A stretch of DNA of 64,000 nucleotides from CAITWF01 sp038231575 (GCA_038231575.1 JBBRLB010000009.1:1-64000); one strand, 5' to 3'; counted from the stretch's first letter, positions 8,869 to 18,411 are shown. Made by a program: numbers and translations. Notes: generated by a model from the sequence alone, not told the origin.

Positions 8869-11800
8869 GGCTTTTTCTCCAACAAGATGCTCATGATTTC
8901 ATACGGTTGGAACGGCACCTTGCCGCCGGGAAGCAGCGCACCGGGTTTCTCCAGCAGTTCGGTGCGGCGGGCGGACCAGCCGGGAGCGAGATCGAGAGTG
9001 ACGGCGCCGCGGCGGCCGAGGGTCTCGTGCAGACGCAAGAGCCAGCGGCCGCGGCCGAGTGGTTTGGCCCAGCAGGGTTGGAGCGAAGGCGCGACGGTCC
9101 CGAAACCGCGCAAGCCGCAATCCACCGCACGGCCTCGATACGAAACCAGCGGCGTAAACAAAGTGTCCGCCAGCGCGGCGGGATGATGCTCGCGCGATGA
9201 CCAAGTGTCGTGACGGCCGAGCGCGAGCTTGATCTCGTGACGGCCGAGATCGGCCAGCTTCGGTGCGTCGGGATTGCGCAACAGCGTGGACGGGTAGGCG
9301 GCGGCGTGTTTGCCGTCGAAGCCCGTCACCGCCACCGAGCGCAGCAGGCTGACACTGAGCGCACCAGCGCGGGCGGCGAAACCGTATTTGGCCTCGGTGA
9401 CCACGAACAGGCCGTCGTGCTCGCCTTCATCGGAGACGGCAGCCCAGCGGCTGCCGGGCACTTCCCACATCGCCTCATCGTGCGGCCGGCCGGGTTGCTG
9501 GCTGCGCACCGCGCTGCCGAACGGAGCACCAAAGCGTGCCGTGCGACCGGTGTAGCGAGTCGGAAAATTTATTTTTAACAGCGTGTGCGCCTCGTGCCAG
9601 TCGGCGGTAAGATCGATCCGCAGAATCTTTTCGCCGGGACGAAGCGTGAAGGAAAGCGTGACGCGGGATTTCTGGCCGATGCGGTATTCGACCGCGATGA
9701 CGGCGCCTTCCGCCGTGTTGCGACCTTTGACCGCCACCGGCCGACCGACACGTTGCCCCAGCGAAAGCGCCTGACGGTCGATGTCCCAGGCATCGAACAG
9801 CGCGGGACGGTCGGGATAGACCCAGAGGGCGGCCGCGCCCTCGCGAAGCTGGAGCCCGTGGCCTTCGACCACGAACGATTCCAACGAACCGTCCGTGCCA
9901 ATGCGGGCCTGCACGAGTCCGTTGTCGAGGGTGCGTCCCTTCGCGCGGGCGGCGGACGGCCGGCGTTCCTTGGGCACGACGCATTCGCTGAGCGGGAGAC
10001 CGGTGAGCGGTGGTAGATGGACGACCTGCGCGCTGCGTCCAACTCGGACGACTTCAGTCCGGGAGTGTGGGGTGGGATTGAAGAGGCAGGGTCGCTTTTT
10101 GGAGGAGCCTGCTTGCAGGCGATTCTTCGCCCCGGTCAGCGCTTCCTTCGCCAGCCGTTGATGCTCGACCACTCCCTCGCGATACACGTCGGGCACAGAG
10201 CTGCCGGGGATGTAGTCATGGAACTGGGCAAACACCAAGCGGTGCCACGCGTGGGCATCGATCGGTCCGGCTCCGGTGGCGCACGCCGCGGCTTCCTGAA
10301 TTTGCAAGGCACCCTCCAACGCCCGGAAGGCGGCTTTCACGCGTCCGTGCGTCGTGAAAACGCCCCGGTGATATTCGAGGTAGCACTCGCCCTGGTAAGC
10401 GGGCAGCTGCGCGCGGCGCCGGGCCAGCCGATCGAAGAATGGTTCCACCCCGCCCCACTTCACGCGCGGCAACGAGGCGAGATCAGCCATGCGACGCGCC
10501 CGTTCGCACATCTCCTCGGTCGGTCCGCCGCCGCCGTCGCCCCAGCCGGTGGGAGCGAGAAACTCGGGATGCACATCGCTCTGCCGGTGACCGAGGGCGT
10601 GGCCCTTCAACTCGGCGAGCGAGGTCTTGCCGTTGTAGCCGACATTCTGGCTGACGACGTGCGCCACGACCTCGCTACCGTCGTCGCCGCGCCAGACGAA
10701 CGAGCTGTAGGGAAATTTCGTCACGGCGCCCCACGTCATTTTGGTCGTGAAGAAATAATCCACGCCGGTCTGCCGCATGAGCTGCGGCAAGCAGCCCGAG
10801 TAACCGAACACATCGGGCAACCAAAGCAGCCGCGACGGTTTCCCGCCGCGCAGACTGGCAAACGCCTGTTGCCCGAGCAGAAAACTGCGAGCGAGCGCCT
10901 CGCCGCACGGCAGCAGCGTGTCGGACTCGACCTCCATCGCACCCGTGGCCTCCCAGCGTTTTTGGCGGATGCGTTGCAACACCCGACGATGGAGTGCCGG
11001 CGCGCGCCGGTTCACGGCGGCGTAGCTCGCGGTCTGGCTGTAGGCGAAACGGAACTCGGGATACAGGTCCATCAACCGGTCGGCCGTAGCGAAGCTGTGG
11101 ACGGCCTTGGCCTCCCCCACCCGTTCCGGCCAGAGCCAGACGAGATCGATATGGGCATGGCCCGTGAGAATCGCATCGAGTGCCAGCGGATCCGTGCGCA
11201 GCTCACGGTATGCGGCCCGCAGCTTTTTCTCCAAAGCGTCGAGCCCGCCGGTGTCGAGCGCGTCAACCGCCTCGTCGAGCACGCGCAGCAAGCGGCGATA
11301 GAGCACCGTCACCTGCTCGACCGGTGCCTGATGGCGGAAGCGATCGAAGGTGTGTTGCGTGGGAAAATTCGCCTTTCGCTCCTCGGTCATCAACTCGGCG
11401 AGGACGTTGAAGTCGTGATAAACCCGCCACGCCTGTTCGTCGCGTCCGACGAGCCACGCGCCCTCGCAACGGCTGCCCTCGCGATCAAGCCCGGCCGAGG
11501 CGTCGGGATGCCAGATGGCGGAACGGACGCAGAGACATTCGAGCCAGACCTCGCGCACGCCGCGCGGCAGTGGGCAGCGCCGGTGCGCGACGTCGAAGCC
11601 GTAGTGCGGGACTCTGTCCACATAGAGCGTGGCTTCGCCTTGATCGCGCCATTCGACGAATGGGGACAATCCGGTTCGGAGGCCGTGCTCCACCTTGGAT
11701 AAATCCAACCGCACCCAGCGCTGGTCGAAAAGTTTTCCCCAGTGATGCGGCTGACCGAGCGGACGGCGGCGTTCGCGCCTGGCTTCCGCGAGTGTCCGAT

Positions 11801-11930
11801 AGTCGGGCTGGGTTTCCGTGACGTCAGCGCGCAACGGCGCGACGGGATGCCAGATGAGTTTCTCCAGACGCTCGACCGCGCCGAGAACGCGGGAGGGCAC
11901 GAGTTGCAGAAGTGGGTTGGGCGGAAGCAT
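8865..11930 (-). CDS. GH38 alpha-mannosidase
   Basis: The 1021-residue length is typical of bacterial GH38. The catalytic domain starts near residue 250 with the zinc motif GHAHIDLVWLWP (H260, D262). The nucleophile D373 lies in LWLPDVFGYSG, and a second metal motif FHDYIPGSS is at 570-578. A helical linker and the C-terminal beta domains follow. No signal peptide is seen, so action on imported oligosaccharides is likely. It lies 6 bases behind one AKR gene and overlaps the next. The family hydrolyses alpha-mannosides; its presence suggests a mannose-type residue, or a mannose-like sugar, in the target glycan. Confidence 0.92.
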   Translation of the reverse strand: MLPPNPLLQLVPSRVLGAVERLEKLIWHPVAPLRADVTETQPDYRTLAEARRERRRPLGQPHHWGKLFDQRWVRLDLSKVEHGLRTGLSPFVEWRDQGEATLYVDRVPHYGFDVAHRRCPLPRGVREVWLECLCVRSAIWHPDASAGLDREGSRCEGAWLVGRDEQAWRVYHDFNVLAELMTEERKANFPTQHTFDRFRHQAPVEQVTVLYRRLLRVLDEAVDALDTGGLDALEKKLRAAYRELRTDPLALDAILTGHAHIDLVWLWPERVGEAKAVHSFATADRLMDLYPEFRFAYSQTASYAAVNRRAPALHRRVLQRIRQKRWEATGAMEVESDTLLPCGEALARSFLLGQQAFASLRGGKPSRLLWLPDVFGYSGCLPQLMRQTGVDYFFTTKMTWGAVTKFPYSSFVWRGDDGSEVVAHVVSQNVGYNGKTSLAELKGHALGHRQSDVHPEFLAPTGWGDGGGGPTEEMCERARRMADLASLPRVKWGGVEPFFDRLARRRAQLPAYQGECYLEYHRGVFTTHGRVKAAFRALEGALQIQEAAACATGAGPIDAHAWHRLVFAQFHDYIPGSSVPDVYREGVVEHQRLAKEALTGAKNRLQAGSSKKRPCLFNPTPHSRTEVVRVGRSAQVVHLPPLTGLPLSECVVPKERRPSAARAKGRTLDNGLVQARIGTDGSLESFVVEGHGLQLREGAAALWVYPDRPALFDAWDIDRQALSLGQRVGRPVAVKGRNTAEGAVIAVEYRIGQKSRVTLSFTLRPGEKILRIDLTADWHEAHTLLKINFPTRYTGRTARFGAPFGSAVRSQQPGRPHDEAMWEVPGSRWAAVSDEGEHDGLFVVTEAKYGFAARAGALSVSLLRSVAVTGFDGKHAAAYPSTLLRNPDAPKLADLGRHEIKLALGRHDTWSSREHHPAALADTLFTPLVSYRGRAVDCGLRGFGTVAPSLQPCWAKPLGRGRWLLRLHETLGRRGAVTLDLAPGWSARRTELLEKPGALLPGGKVPFQPYEIMSILLEKKP

Positions 11931-11936
11931 GACGGG

Positions 11937-12857
11937 TCAGCGCTCGGGAGTGCGCGGAAGACGGGCGAGGATGGCGTCGATCTGGGCCAGCTCGGCGGCA
12001 CTGAAAGTCAGCGCGGCGGCGGCGGCCTGGGCACGGACCTGCGCTGGCGAGCGGGCACCGGTGAGAACACACGTGATCTCCGGACGGCGCAGGAGCCACG
12101 CCAGCGAAAGTTGGACGAGCGTGCAGCCCTTGGCGTGAGCAAACTCTTTGAGCCGGTCCACCACCGCCAGGTGCGTGGCGAACTCGGCGCCGTGGAAGCG
12201 CCGGAAGCCCGAGCGCTCGTCGTCCGGGAAAAAAACGTGGCCGGGCGAAAACTTCCCTGCGAGCAGCCCCTTGGCGAGGGCGCTGTGCGGCAACACGCCG
12301 AGGCCGGCGCCGGCGCAGAACGGCAGCACCTCCGTTTCGATTTCTCGGTCGATGAGGTTGTAGCGGTTCTGCACCGAAACGATGCGCCCGAGCGCGAGGG
12401 TCTGGGCAAGCTGAGCGGCGTTGAAATTGCTCACGCCGAGATGGCGCACTTTTCCGGCCCGCTGCGCATCGAGCAGCGCGGCCATGCTTTCCTCGATGGG
12501 ATACTTCGGGTTCCAACTGTGGATCTGGTAGAGATCGATGCAGTCCACCCCCCGGGCGCGCAGACTGTCTTCGAGGGCCGACTCGATGTCGGCCCGGCCG
12601 TAGCGTCCGCTGACCTTGGTGGCGATGATCGCGCGGTCGCGGTAGCCGTCGCGCAGCGCGCGGCCGATCAGAGCCTCGCTGTCGCGGTAGAATTGCGCGG
12701 AGTCCAGCAACGTAAGTCCGCAGTCGATGGCTGCGCGGACGGTCGCGATCGCCTCGGCTTCTCCGACCGCCCCCATGCCACCGCCGATCGGCCACGCACC
12801 AAAACCGAGCACCGGGACGAGCGGCCCATCACGACCGAGCTGGCGTTGAGGGAGCAT
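11937..12857 (-). CDS. Aldo/keto reductase
   Basis: The 306-residue protein has D52 and Y57 in LLDSAQFYRDSE, K81 in IIATKVSG and H113 in YQIHSW, the complete AKR tetrad. The ATG at 12857 is chosen because the fold begins directly after it (MLPQRQLGRDG). An upstream ATG at 12977 would overlap the neighbouring GH140-like gene. It is only distantly related to the other two AKRs in the window and lies between the GH140-like and GH38 genes. NADPH-linked sugar oxidoreduction is the likely role; substrate unknown. Confidence 0.86.
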   Translation of the reverse strand: MLPQRQLGRDGPLVPVLGFGAWPIGGGMGAVGEAEAIATVRAAIDCGLTLLDSAQFYRDSEALIGRALRDGYRDRAIIATKVSGRYGRADIESALEDSLRARGVDCIDLYQIHSWNPKYPIEESMAALLDAQRAGKVRHLGVSNFNAAQLAQTLALGRIVSVQNRYNLIDREIETEVLPFCAGAGLGVLPHSALAKGLLAGKFSPGHVFFPDDERSGFRRFHGAEFATHLAVVDRLKEFAHAKGCTLVQLSLAWLLRRPEITCVLTGARSPAQVRAQAAAAALTFSAAELAQIDAILARLPRTPER

Positions 12858-12904
12858 GGCGCGAAAGCCCGAAAGTGAAGGCGTCTCGCCGGCGAGCGGC
12901 GGAC

Positions 12905-14290
12905 CTACATTTTTGATCCGGGCGCGGGATAATTTTTCGCCGCGTCGTCGAGCACGAGCACCCAGTCGCGGCCGCACGCATCGTAGGGCGGCTTGAATTC
13001 CGCGTCGGGACTTTTCGCGAGTTCACCGATGAGCGTCGCCATACCGTCGCGCGGATTGAACCACCACGCGCGCACCTTGTCGCCGGCGAGCAGCGTGAGG
13101 TTGACCTTCACGTGCTGGCCGCTCGGCACGTAGAGCATCGCGTAGCTCCACGCCTCGTCGCGCGTCGCGCGTAAATGATCGCCGGTGCCGACCCAGGCAT
13201 CCCCCACCACGAGCGCCTGATCGGGCACGCGCGTGAGAAACGGCCGCGACTCCATCAGGCGGCGCGCGTGGCCGACCTGCGTGGAGCCGGGAAACTTCAG
13301 CGCGTCGCGCCACGGCGTGCGCGACCACGATTTGATCCAGCCTTTCTCCGGCGTGCAGAACAGCCAGATGTCGTGGCAGCCGTAGGTGTAGCCGAGCGCA
13401 CCGGCAAACAGCGCCCAATAGCAGCTCTTGCGCACGTCGTGCTCGTCGAGCCAGCCGCGGTTCGGGTTGAAGAAATTCGGGTGATCCTCGTAGCCCGCCT
13501 CGCCCTCGACTACGGGGCGGCGCGGCATCAGCGCGTAGTCGTGCGCGATCATCTCGTAGTTGTCCTTGTCGCGGCGGTGGCCCGACTGGATCATGTGGAA
13601 ATCGAGCCACGGCTCGGCGTGAACGTAGAGCGACGACGATTTCTGTCCCGGCGGGTGAAACGTGATGAGTTGTGCGTGTCCGACGGTGGCGCGGATGCCC
13701 TCGGCGAGCGCGCGGTTCACGAGCACGTGGTTTTCAGTCGTGAGCTGACGATCGCCGCCGAGCACCCAGATGATGTCATTCTTACCGTAACGGCGCGCGA
13801 GCCATTCACCGTAGAAGCGGGCGTTGGCGGGCGTGAAAACTTCCGGACCCTTGCCGCCGCCGCGGTGGTATTTGTCGCCCCACGTCGGGAGCAGCGCGAC
13901 GACCAGACCAAGCGAGTTAGCCTTCGCGACGATCCAATCGACGTGCGCAAAATATTTTTCGTTCGGCCGGGTCGGATCGTTTTCATCGAGCGGGCGATCA
14001 CCGTAAACATTGGGCGTGTTGAGTCCGTCCTCCTCCGCAAGCGCGACCGCCTGGATCACGGTGAACCCCTTCTTTGCGCGATCCTCGAGGAGGAGCGTAG
14101 CATCCTCGCGCGAGCAGCGGTGGAAAAGTTCCCAGCACGTGTCGGCCAGCCAGAAAAACGGACGCCCGTCGGCGTGTTGGAGGTAACGTTGGTTGTCGGA
14201 GACGCGGAGTTGCATGGGGGATTGGGCGGCAAACGCGGGCGCGGCGATCGCGAGCAAGGTCGCGGTGACGGCCGCCGCGGGAAATTTCAC
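12905..14290 (-). CDS. Secreted GH140-like (DUF4038) glycosidase, possible apiosidase
   Basis: The 461-residue protein has a signal peptide (about 1-22) and the DUF4038 TIM barrel (RPFFWLADTCWELFHR near 43-58, IIWVLGGD ending at D180, VVEGEAGYEDHP near 260-271). It ends in the usual small beta domain (VRAWWFNPRDG, WVLVLDD). The acidic residues of the GGD and EGEAGYED segments are the probable catalytic pair. Characterised GH140 enzymes are apiosidases that remove D-apiose from pectin. The GTG start at 14290 is decided by its GTGA overlap with the stop of the SDR gene and by the signal peptide behind it. The family also contains members of unknown specificity. Confidence 0.82.
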   Translation of the reverse strand: MKFPAAAVTATLLAIAAPAFAAQSPMQLRVSDNQRYLQHADGRPFFWLADTCWELFHRCSREDATLLLEDRAKKGFTVIQAVALAEEDGLNTPNVYGDRPLDENDPTRPNEKYFAHVDWIVAKANSLGLVVALLPTWGDKYHRGGGKGPEVFTPANARFYGEWLARRYGKNDIIWVLGGDRQLTTENHVLVNRALAEGIRATVGHAQLITFHPPGQKSSSLYVHAEPWLDFHMIQSGHRRDKDNYEMIAHDYALMPRRPVVEGEAGYEDHPNFFNPNRGWLDEHDVRKSCYWALFAGALGYTYGCHDIWLFCTPEKGWIKSWSRTPWRDALKFPGSTQVGHARRLMESRPFLTRVPDQALVVGDAWVGTGDHLRATRDEAWSYAMLYVPSGQHVKVNLTLLAGDKVRAWWFNPRDGMATLIGELAKSPDAEFKPPYDACGRDWVLVLDDAAKNYPAPGSKM

Positions 14291-15069
14291 GACGTGCGCG
14301 CGACGATCGCGGGACGGGAGTTGAGCACGCCGCCATCGACGCCGAGTTCGCTGCCGGTGACGAACGACGCAGCGGGTGACGCGAGCCAGCAGACGGCCTC
14401 GGCGACTTCGGCACACGAGCCGAAGCGTTTCATCGGTGTCGCAACGAGAATGTTGTCGGTGAACGACGCCTGCTTGCGCGCCTCGGCATTGAGCGGCGTC
14501 TCGATGTAGCCGGGGCTCACGCTGTTCACGCGGATGTCGTATTTCGCCCACTCGACCGCGAGCAGCCGCGAGTAAAGCAACAGTCCGCCCTTCGAAGCGG
14601 CGTAGGCGCTCTGGTTCGGCGTCGCGTAGTGCGAAAGCATCGAGGTGATCGTGACGATGCTGCCGCCCTTCTTCGCGGCGATCATGCGGCGGCCCGACTC
14701 CTGGAGGAAACGATAGGCGCCGTGGAGATTGACGTTGAGCACGCGGTGCCACGCCTCTTCGGCATAATCCTCGGCCGGCTGGCGGACGTTAATCCCGGCA
14801 CAAAACACGAGGATGTCAGGTGGGCCCGCGAGTTTCTCCGCCTCCGCGACGAAGGCCTGCACGCTCGCGCGCTCGCCCACATCCAACGCGGCGCCGTGCG
14901 CCCGACCACCGGTGGTGCGGATGGCGTCGGCGACGGCGGTCACCTCCGAAAGCGTGCGGCTGCCCGTGACGACAGTCGCGCCGTAGCCGGCGAGTTTCTC
15001 GGCGATCGAGCGCCCGATGCCGCGGCCGCCCCCGGCGACCCAGGCAGTTTTGGATTTGAGATCGGTCAT
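14287..15069 (-). CDS. SDR family oxidoreductase
   Basis: This 260-residue classical short-chain dehydrogenase has the nucleotide loop GGGRGIG (about 14-20), FCAGIN, ITSMLS and the catalytic YAASK. It ends with the family's usual C-terminus (VTGSELGVDGGV). It resembles gluconate 5-dehydrogenase-type enzymes. The frame is open to 15558, but the fold begins at ATG 15069 (MTDLKSKTAWVAGG), 11 bases behind the Zn-dehydrogenase gene. Its stop overlaps the GTG of the GH140-like gene. Two adjacent dehydrogenases suggest stepwise oxidation of a released sugar. Confidence 0.9.
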   Translation of the reverse strand: MTDLKSKTAWVAGGGRGIGRSIAEKLAGYGATVVTGSRTLSEVTAVADAIRTTGGRAHGAALDVGERASVQAFVAEAEKLAGPPDILVFCAGINVRQPAEDYAEEAWHRVLNVNLHGAYRFLQESGRRMIAAKKGGSIVTITSMLSHYATPNQSAYAASKGGLLLYSRLLAVEWAKYDIRVNSVSPGYIETPLNAEARKQASFTDNILVATPMKRFGSCAEVAEAVCWLASPAASFVTGSELGVDGGVLNSRPAIVARTS

Positions 15070-15080
15070 GCGAAAAAGAA

Positions 15081-16100
15081 TCAGCTCACTTCCAGGACGA
15101 TTTTGATGACTTCGTTCGGCTTGTCTTTCGCCCATTGGAGGCCGTCGGCGATTTTCTCGAGCGGCATGGTCGCGGAAATGAAGCGGCGCGCGATCTCCGG
15201 ATGCGACGCGAGAAATTCCATGCAGCGCGGGAAATGGCCGGCGTTGTTCCGCGTGCCGTGAATCTCGACCTCCTTTTTCGTGAGCGCGCGGCCGGGAAAT
15301 GTCACGTCCTTGAACGTCACGCCCGCGACCACGATGCGCCCGCCACTCGCGACGAGGTGGACGGTCTGGCCAATCGTGAACGGGGAGCCGGCGCACTCGA
15401 TGACGATGGCAGCGCCCTCGTTGTTCGTGAGCTCCATCACCGTTTTCACGGCATCCTGCTCCTTCGGATTGATCGTGAGGTCGCAGCCGAACGCCTTCGC
15501 CTGCGCGATTCGTTCCGGCACGAGGTCGAGGCCAATGACGCGCACGGACGGATGCCACGCTTTCAAAAGGATGAGCGCGGTCAGGCCGATGGGGCCGAGG
15601 CCGATGAGCACGAGCGTGTCACCATCGCGGGGCTCGGCGCGATGGATCATTTGCGCGCCGATGGAGAATGGCTCGACCAGCGCACCCTGATCGTAAGTCA
15701 TGCCGGCGGGCATCGGATGCGCGTAGGCGGCCGGCACGGTCACGAAATCCGCGAAGCCGCCGGCGCGCAGCACGCCGATCATGTCGATGGCGTCGCAGCA
15801 ATTATATTTTCCGCGGCGACAGGGAAAGCATTTTCCGCACGGAATCCCCGGCTCGATGACGACACGATCGCCGGTGCGGCGGGTGGTCACGCCTGCGCCC
15901 ACCTCGACTACTTCTCCCGCGAGTTCATGGCCGAGGATTTGCGGGAGCGGCATCGGGCTCGAGCCATCGAAGAAATGCAGGTCGCTGCCGCAGATTCCCG
16001 CCCGCCGAATCGCGACCAGCACCTCACCCGCCTTCGGCGCAGGGCGGGGGCGATCCTCAAAGACGATCTTGTTCGGCTCGACGAGAACGGCGGCGCGCAT
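15081..16100 (-). CDS. Zinc-dependent medium-chain dehydrogenase (sorbitol/threonine dehydrogenase type)
   Basis: This 339-residue protein carries the catalytic zinc ligands C37 (GICGSD) and H58-E59 (GHELAG). The structural zinc cysteines lie between 88 and 102 (CGKCFPC...NCC), and the Rossmann motif is GLGPIGL. Relatives oxidise polyols, L-threonine or sugar acids with NAD. It lies in the middle of the 11-gene operon, with 9 to 11 bases on either side. Alongside the SDR and the 2-hydroxyacid dehydrogenase it gives the operon three different dehydrogenases. Substrate unknown. Confidence 0.9.
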   Translation of the reverse strand: MRAAVLVEPNKIVFEDRPRPAPKAGEVLVAIRRAGICGSDLHFFDGSSPMPLPQILGHELAGEVVEVGAGVTTRRTGDRVVIEPGIPCGKCFPCRRGKYNCCDAIDMIGVLRAGGFADFVTVPAAYAHPMPAGMTYDQGALVEPFSIGAQMIHRAEPRDGDTLVLIGLGPIGLTALILLKAWHPSVRVIGLDLVPERIAQAKAFGCDLTINPKEQDAVKTVMELTNNEGAAIVIECAGSPFTIGQTVHLVASGGRIVVAGVTFKDVTFPGRALTKKEVEIHGTRNNAGHFPRCMEFLASHPEIARRFISATMPLEKIADGLQWAKDKPNEVIKIVLEVS

Positions 16101-16109
16101 GGGGTGGGC

Positions 16110-17078
16110 TCAGACTTGAAACAACGGCGCGTGTCCCTGCAAGACCCGGAGCGCATTCTCGGCCGTGATCTCGCCCATCTTCCGCAAGCCAGCCTCGGTC
16201 TGGCCGGCAAGGTGCGCCGTCGCGACGAAGTTGGGCGCGCCGAGCAGCGGGCTCCCCTTGGGCGGCTCCTGCAAAAACACATCCGTCGCCGCACCCGCAA
16301 TCGAGCCGGCGTGCAACGCCGCGGCGAGCGCGGCCTCGTCCACGAGTTCGCCCCGCGAGGCGTTGATGAGGAGCGCGGTGCGCTTCATGCGGCCGAGGAA
16401 CGCGGCGTTCACGAGGCCGCGATTCTCCGGCGTGACGTTGCAGTGCAACGACACGAAATCGCTGCGCGCGAGCAGCGCGTCGCGCTCCAGATACTCGACG
16501 CCATGCTCACGCGCAAAGGCGTCGTCGCGGAACACGTCGTGCGCGACGACCTTCACCCCGAAGCCCGTGGCGCGGCGGCACACCGCCTTGCCGATTTGGC
16601 CGAAGCCGATGATACCGAGCGTCCGCCCGGAAAGTTCGAGGCCGACGAAGCGCTTCCAGCCGCCGGCGGCAACGTCGTTGTGCGAGGCGACGACCTGCCG
16701 CGCGAGTGCGAGCAGCAGCGCCCACGTGTGATCGGCCACGGAGTCGTTGATCGCGCCGGCAGCGATCGCGACCGCGATGCCACGTTTTTTCGCGTGGACG
16801 AGATCGATGTTCTCGGTGCCCACGCCGTGCTTGGAGATCACCTTGAGTCGCGGGCAGGCGTCGAGCACGCGCGCGGAAAGCTTTTCCGTGCCGGAGATAA
16901 TCGCGTCGAAGGCGGGCGCGACGGCGACGAGTTCATCCTCGCTCGGTTTTTTCTCGAAGGGCCACACGACCTCGCAGCCGTGACGACGGAGATTTTCGAC
17001 GGCCTCGGGACAGTTCGGCCCGAAGGAGCGCGAGGCGACGAGGATGCGCGCGGTGCCGTTGGCGGAGGAAGCAGACAT
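16110..17078 (-). CDS. D-2-hydroxyacid dehydrogenase (phosphoglycerate dehydrogenase type)
   Basis: In this 322-residue protein the catalytic trio is visible: Arg in NASRGELVDE, Glu in VFLQEPP and His in ATAHLAGQT. The NAD loop is GFGQIGKAV. The family reduces 2-keto acids or oxidises D-2-hydroxy acids. It is separated by 6 and 9 bases from the epimerase-like and Zn-dehydrogenase genes. In this setting it may act on a sugar-acid intermediate such as hydroxypyruvate, glyoxylate or a 2-keto-3-deoxy acid product rather than in serine synthesis. Confidence 0.88.
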   Translation of the reverse strand: MSASSANGTARILVASRSFGPNCPEAVENLRRHGCEVVWPFEKKPSEDELVAVAPAFDAIISGTEKLSARVLDACPRLKVISKHGVGTENIDLVHAKKRGIAVAIAAGAINDSVADHTWALLLALARQVVASHNDVAAGGWKRFVGLELSGRTLGIIGFGQIGKAVCRRATGFGVKVVAHDVFRDDAFAREHGVEYLERDALLARSDFVSLHCNVTPENRGLVNAAFLGRMKRTALLINASRGELVDEAALAAALHAGSIAGAATDVFLQEPPKGSPLLGAPNFVATAHLAGQTEAGLRKMGEITAENALRVLQGHAPLFQV

Positions 17079-17084
17079 GGTGGT

Positions 17085-17750
17085 TCAGCCGGCCAGCGCC
17101 GCGCGCATCTGCGCGAGATAAGCGGCGAGGTCTTTCTCGCGATGCAGGCCACCGCCGAGGGGGATGGAGCGTGCACCCGCGGTGGCGCAGGCCGGGGCAT
17201 TATCGAGTTCGATACCGCCCGCGGCCTGGAGATCGGCGGGGATTTTTTTCGCATCGAGCGCGGCACGCACGGCGCGGACGCGGTCGAGCGCGAGCGGGTT
17301 AAAGGCCCGCCCGCGCGTGCCCTCACCTGTCACGCGCGCGAGGAGCAGCACACTGTCGAGCAGCGGCAGGACCGGCCAGAGGGTTTCGAGCGGCGTGCCG
17401 AGCGCGAGGCAGAGACCGGCGCGCAGCCCCATTTCCTTCACCGCATACACACTCTCATACATCATCGGGCACGCCTCGGCCGGCAGGTAAACAAGAGCGG
17501 CACCGGCGTGTTTGAGCGCGGGCAGGTGCTTCAGCGGCGTGGCGGAAACGAGGTGAACCTCGAACGGCTTTTGCGTGAGCGGACGCAGCGCCTCCATTGT
17601 GCGCGGCGGAAACGCCAAATCGGGCACGAGCGTGCCGTCGAAAATGTCGAAATGAAAAAAGTCGATGCCCGCGGCATCGGCGCGCCGCAGCTCGTCGGCG
17701 AGGCGGCCGTGGTCAGCGTTGAAAAGGGCGGAGCCGAGGCGGACGGGCAT
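17085..17750 (-). CDS. Ribulose-phosphate 3-epimerase-like protein with altered active site
   Basis: The 221-residue length suits the family. N-terminal features fit it: SALFNADHGRL for the phosphate/Ser motif, FHFDIFDGTLVP for the H-x-D metal and acid site, and EVHLV for the second metal His. The second catalytic Asp, in the usual VDGG segment, is replaced: here it reads LQAAGGI. The following phosphate loop is also unusual (SIPLGGGLHREKD). It may act on another phosphorylated sugar or use a different mechanism. It is the third gene of the operon. Read errors cannot be excluded, but the surrounding frame is clean. Confidence 0.75.
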   Translation of the reverse strand: MPVRLGSALFNADHGRLADELRRADAAGIDFFHFDIFDGTLVPDLAFPPRTMEALRPLTQKPFEVHLVSATPLKHLPALKHAGAALVYLPAEACPMMYESVYAVKEMGLRAGLCLALGTPLETLWPVLPLLDSVLLLARVTGEGTRGRAFNPLALDRVRAVRAALDAKKIPADLQAAGGIELDNAPACATAGARSIPLGGGLHREKDLAAYLAQMRAALAG

Positions 17751-17756
17751 GGCGAA

Positions 17757-18407
17757 TCAGTCTTCGAGGGCGAGCGCGCGGACCGGGCAGGCATCGAGGC
17801 CCTTCACGGCGAGCGGAAACGCGCTGAGGAAAAAGCGCGGGCGCGAGATGGCGCCGAGGTTGCAGAGGCATTCGAGCACGGGAATGTCGATGCCGTCCTT
17901 GAAAAAAAGATGGTGGTTCGGATGCGTGGTCACGCCGCGCACTTCGAAACCCGAGCTGTCGGTGCCAAGCAGTTTAATTTTGCGATCGTGGGCGAGCCAC
18001 TGGGCCGCCTCGTGGTCCACGTAGGGTCGCTGGTGCGATTCCTTGGTGCGGTATTTCGTTTCGCAGCCCTGCCACATGATCACGCGATCACCGACCTCGA
18101 TGTCGCCGGCCTTTTTGAAATCGTCGATGGTAATGGGCTCGCTGACTTGCTTGTGGCGGAAATCGAGGCGCAGCGCCGGGCCAAAGAAGGCGTCGAGCGG
18201 AATCTGTGCCGTGTCCTTGCCGTTGGCGTAAAAGTGCAGCGACACCTCGACGTGCGTGCCGACGTGCGACCACATATAGACATCGTGCATGATGTCGCCC
18301 GCCGGACCCTTGCGCTCGGAGCGCTGCTTGAGTTCGAGGCCGTATTGCTCCTGGCCGGGGAGCATGACGTGAGAAAGTTCGGTGATGCGTTTGGGAGCTT
18401 GGAACAT
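17757..18407 (-). CDS. Cyclase family protein (kynurenine formamidase fold)
   Basis: The 216-residue protein begins at ATG 18407 (MFQAPKRITELSHVML); the frame is open further upstream but would overlap the kinase gene. It has the family motif as SHVGTHVEVSLHF, where the usual last acidic residue is Glu rather than Asp. LGTDSSGFE, HPNHHLFF and IPVLECLCNL follow. Members are metal-dependent hydrolases acting on amides, lactones or cyclic compounds. In a sugar operon a lactone-type substrate is plausible but unproven. It lies 4 bases after the GHMP kinase gene. Confidence 0.8.
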   Translation of the reverse strand: MFQAPKRITELSHVMLPGQEQYGLELKQRSERKGPAGDIMHDVYMWSHVGTHVEVSLHFYANGKDTAQIPLDAFFGPALRLDFRHKQVSEPITIDDFKKAGDIEVGDRVIMWQGCETKYRTKESHQRPYVDHEAAQWLAHDRKIKLLGTDSSGFEVRGVTTHPNHHLFFKDGIDIPVLECLCNLGAISRPRFFLSAFPLAVKGLDACPVRALALED

Positions 18408-18411
18408 AAAA

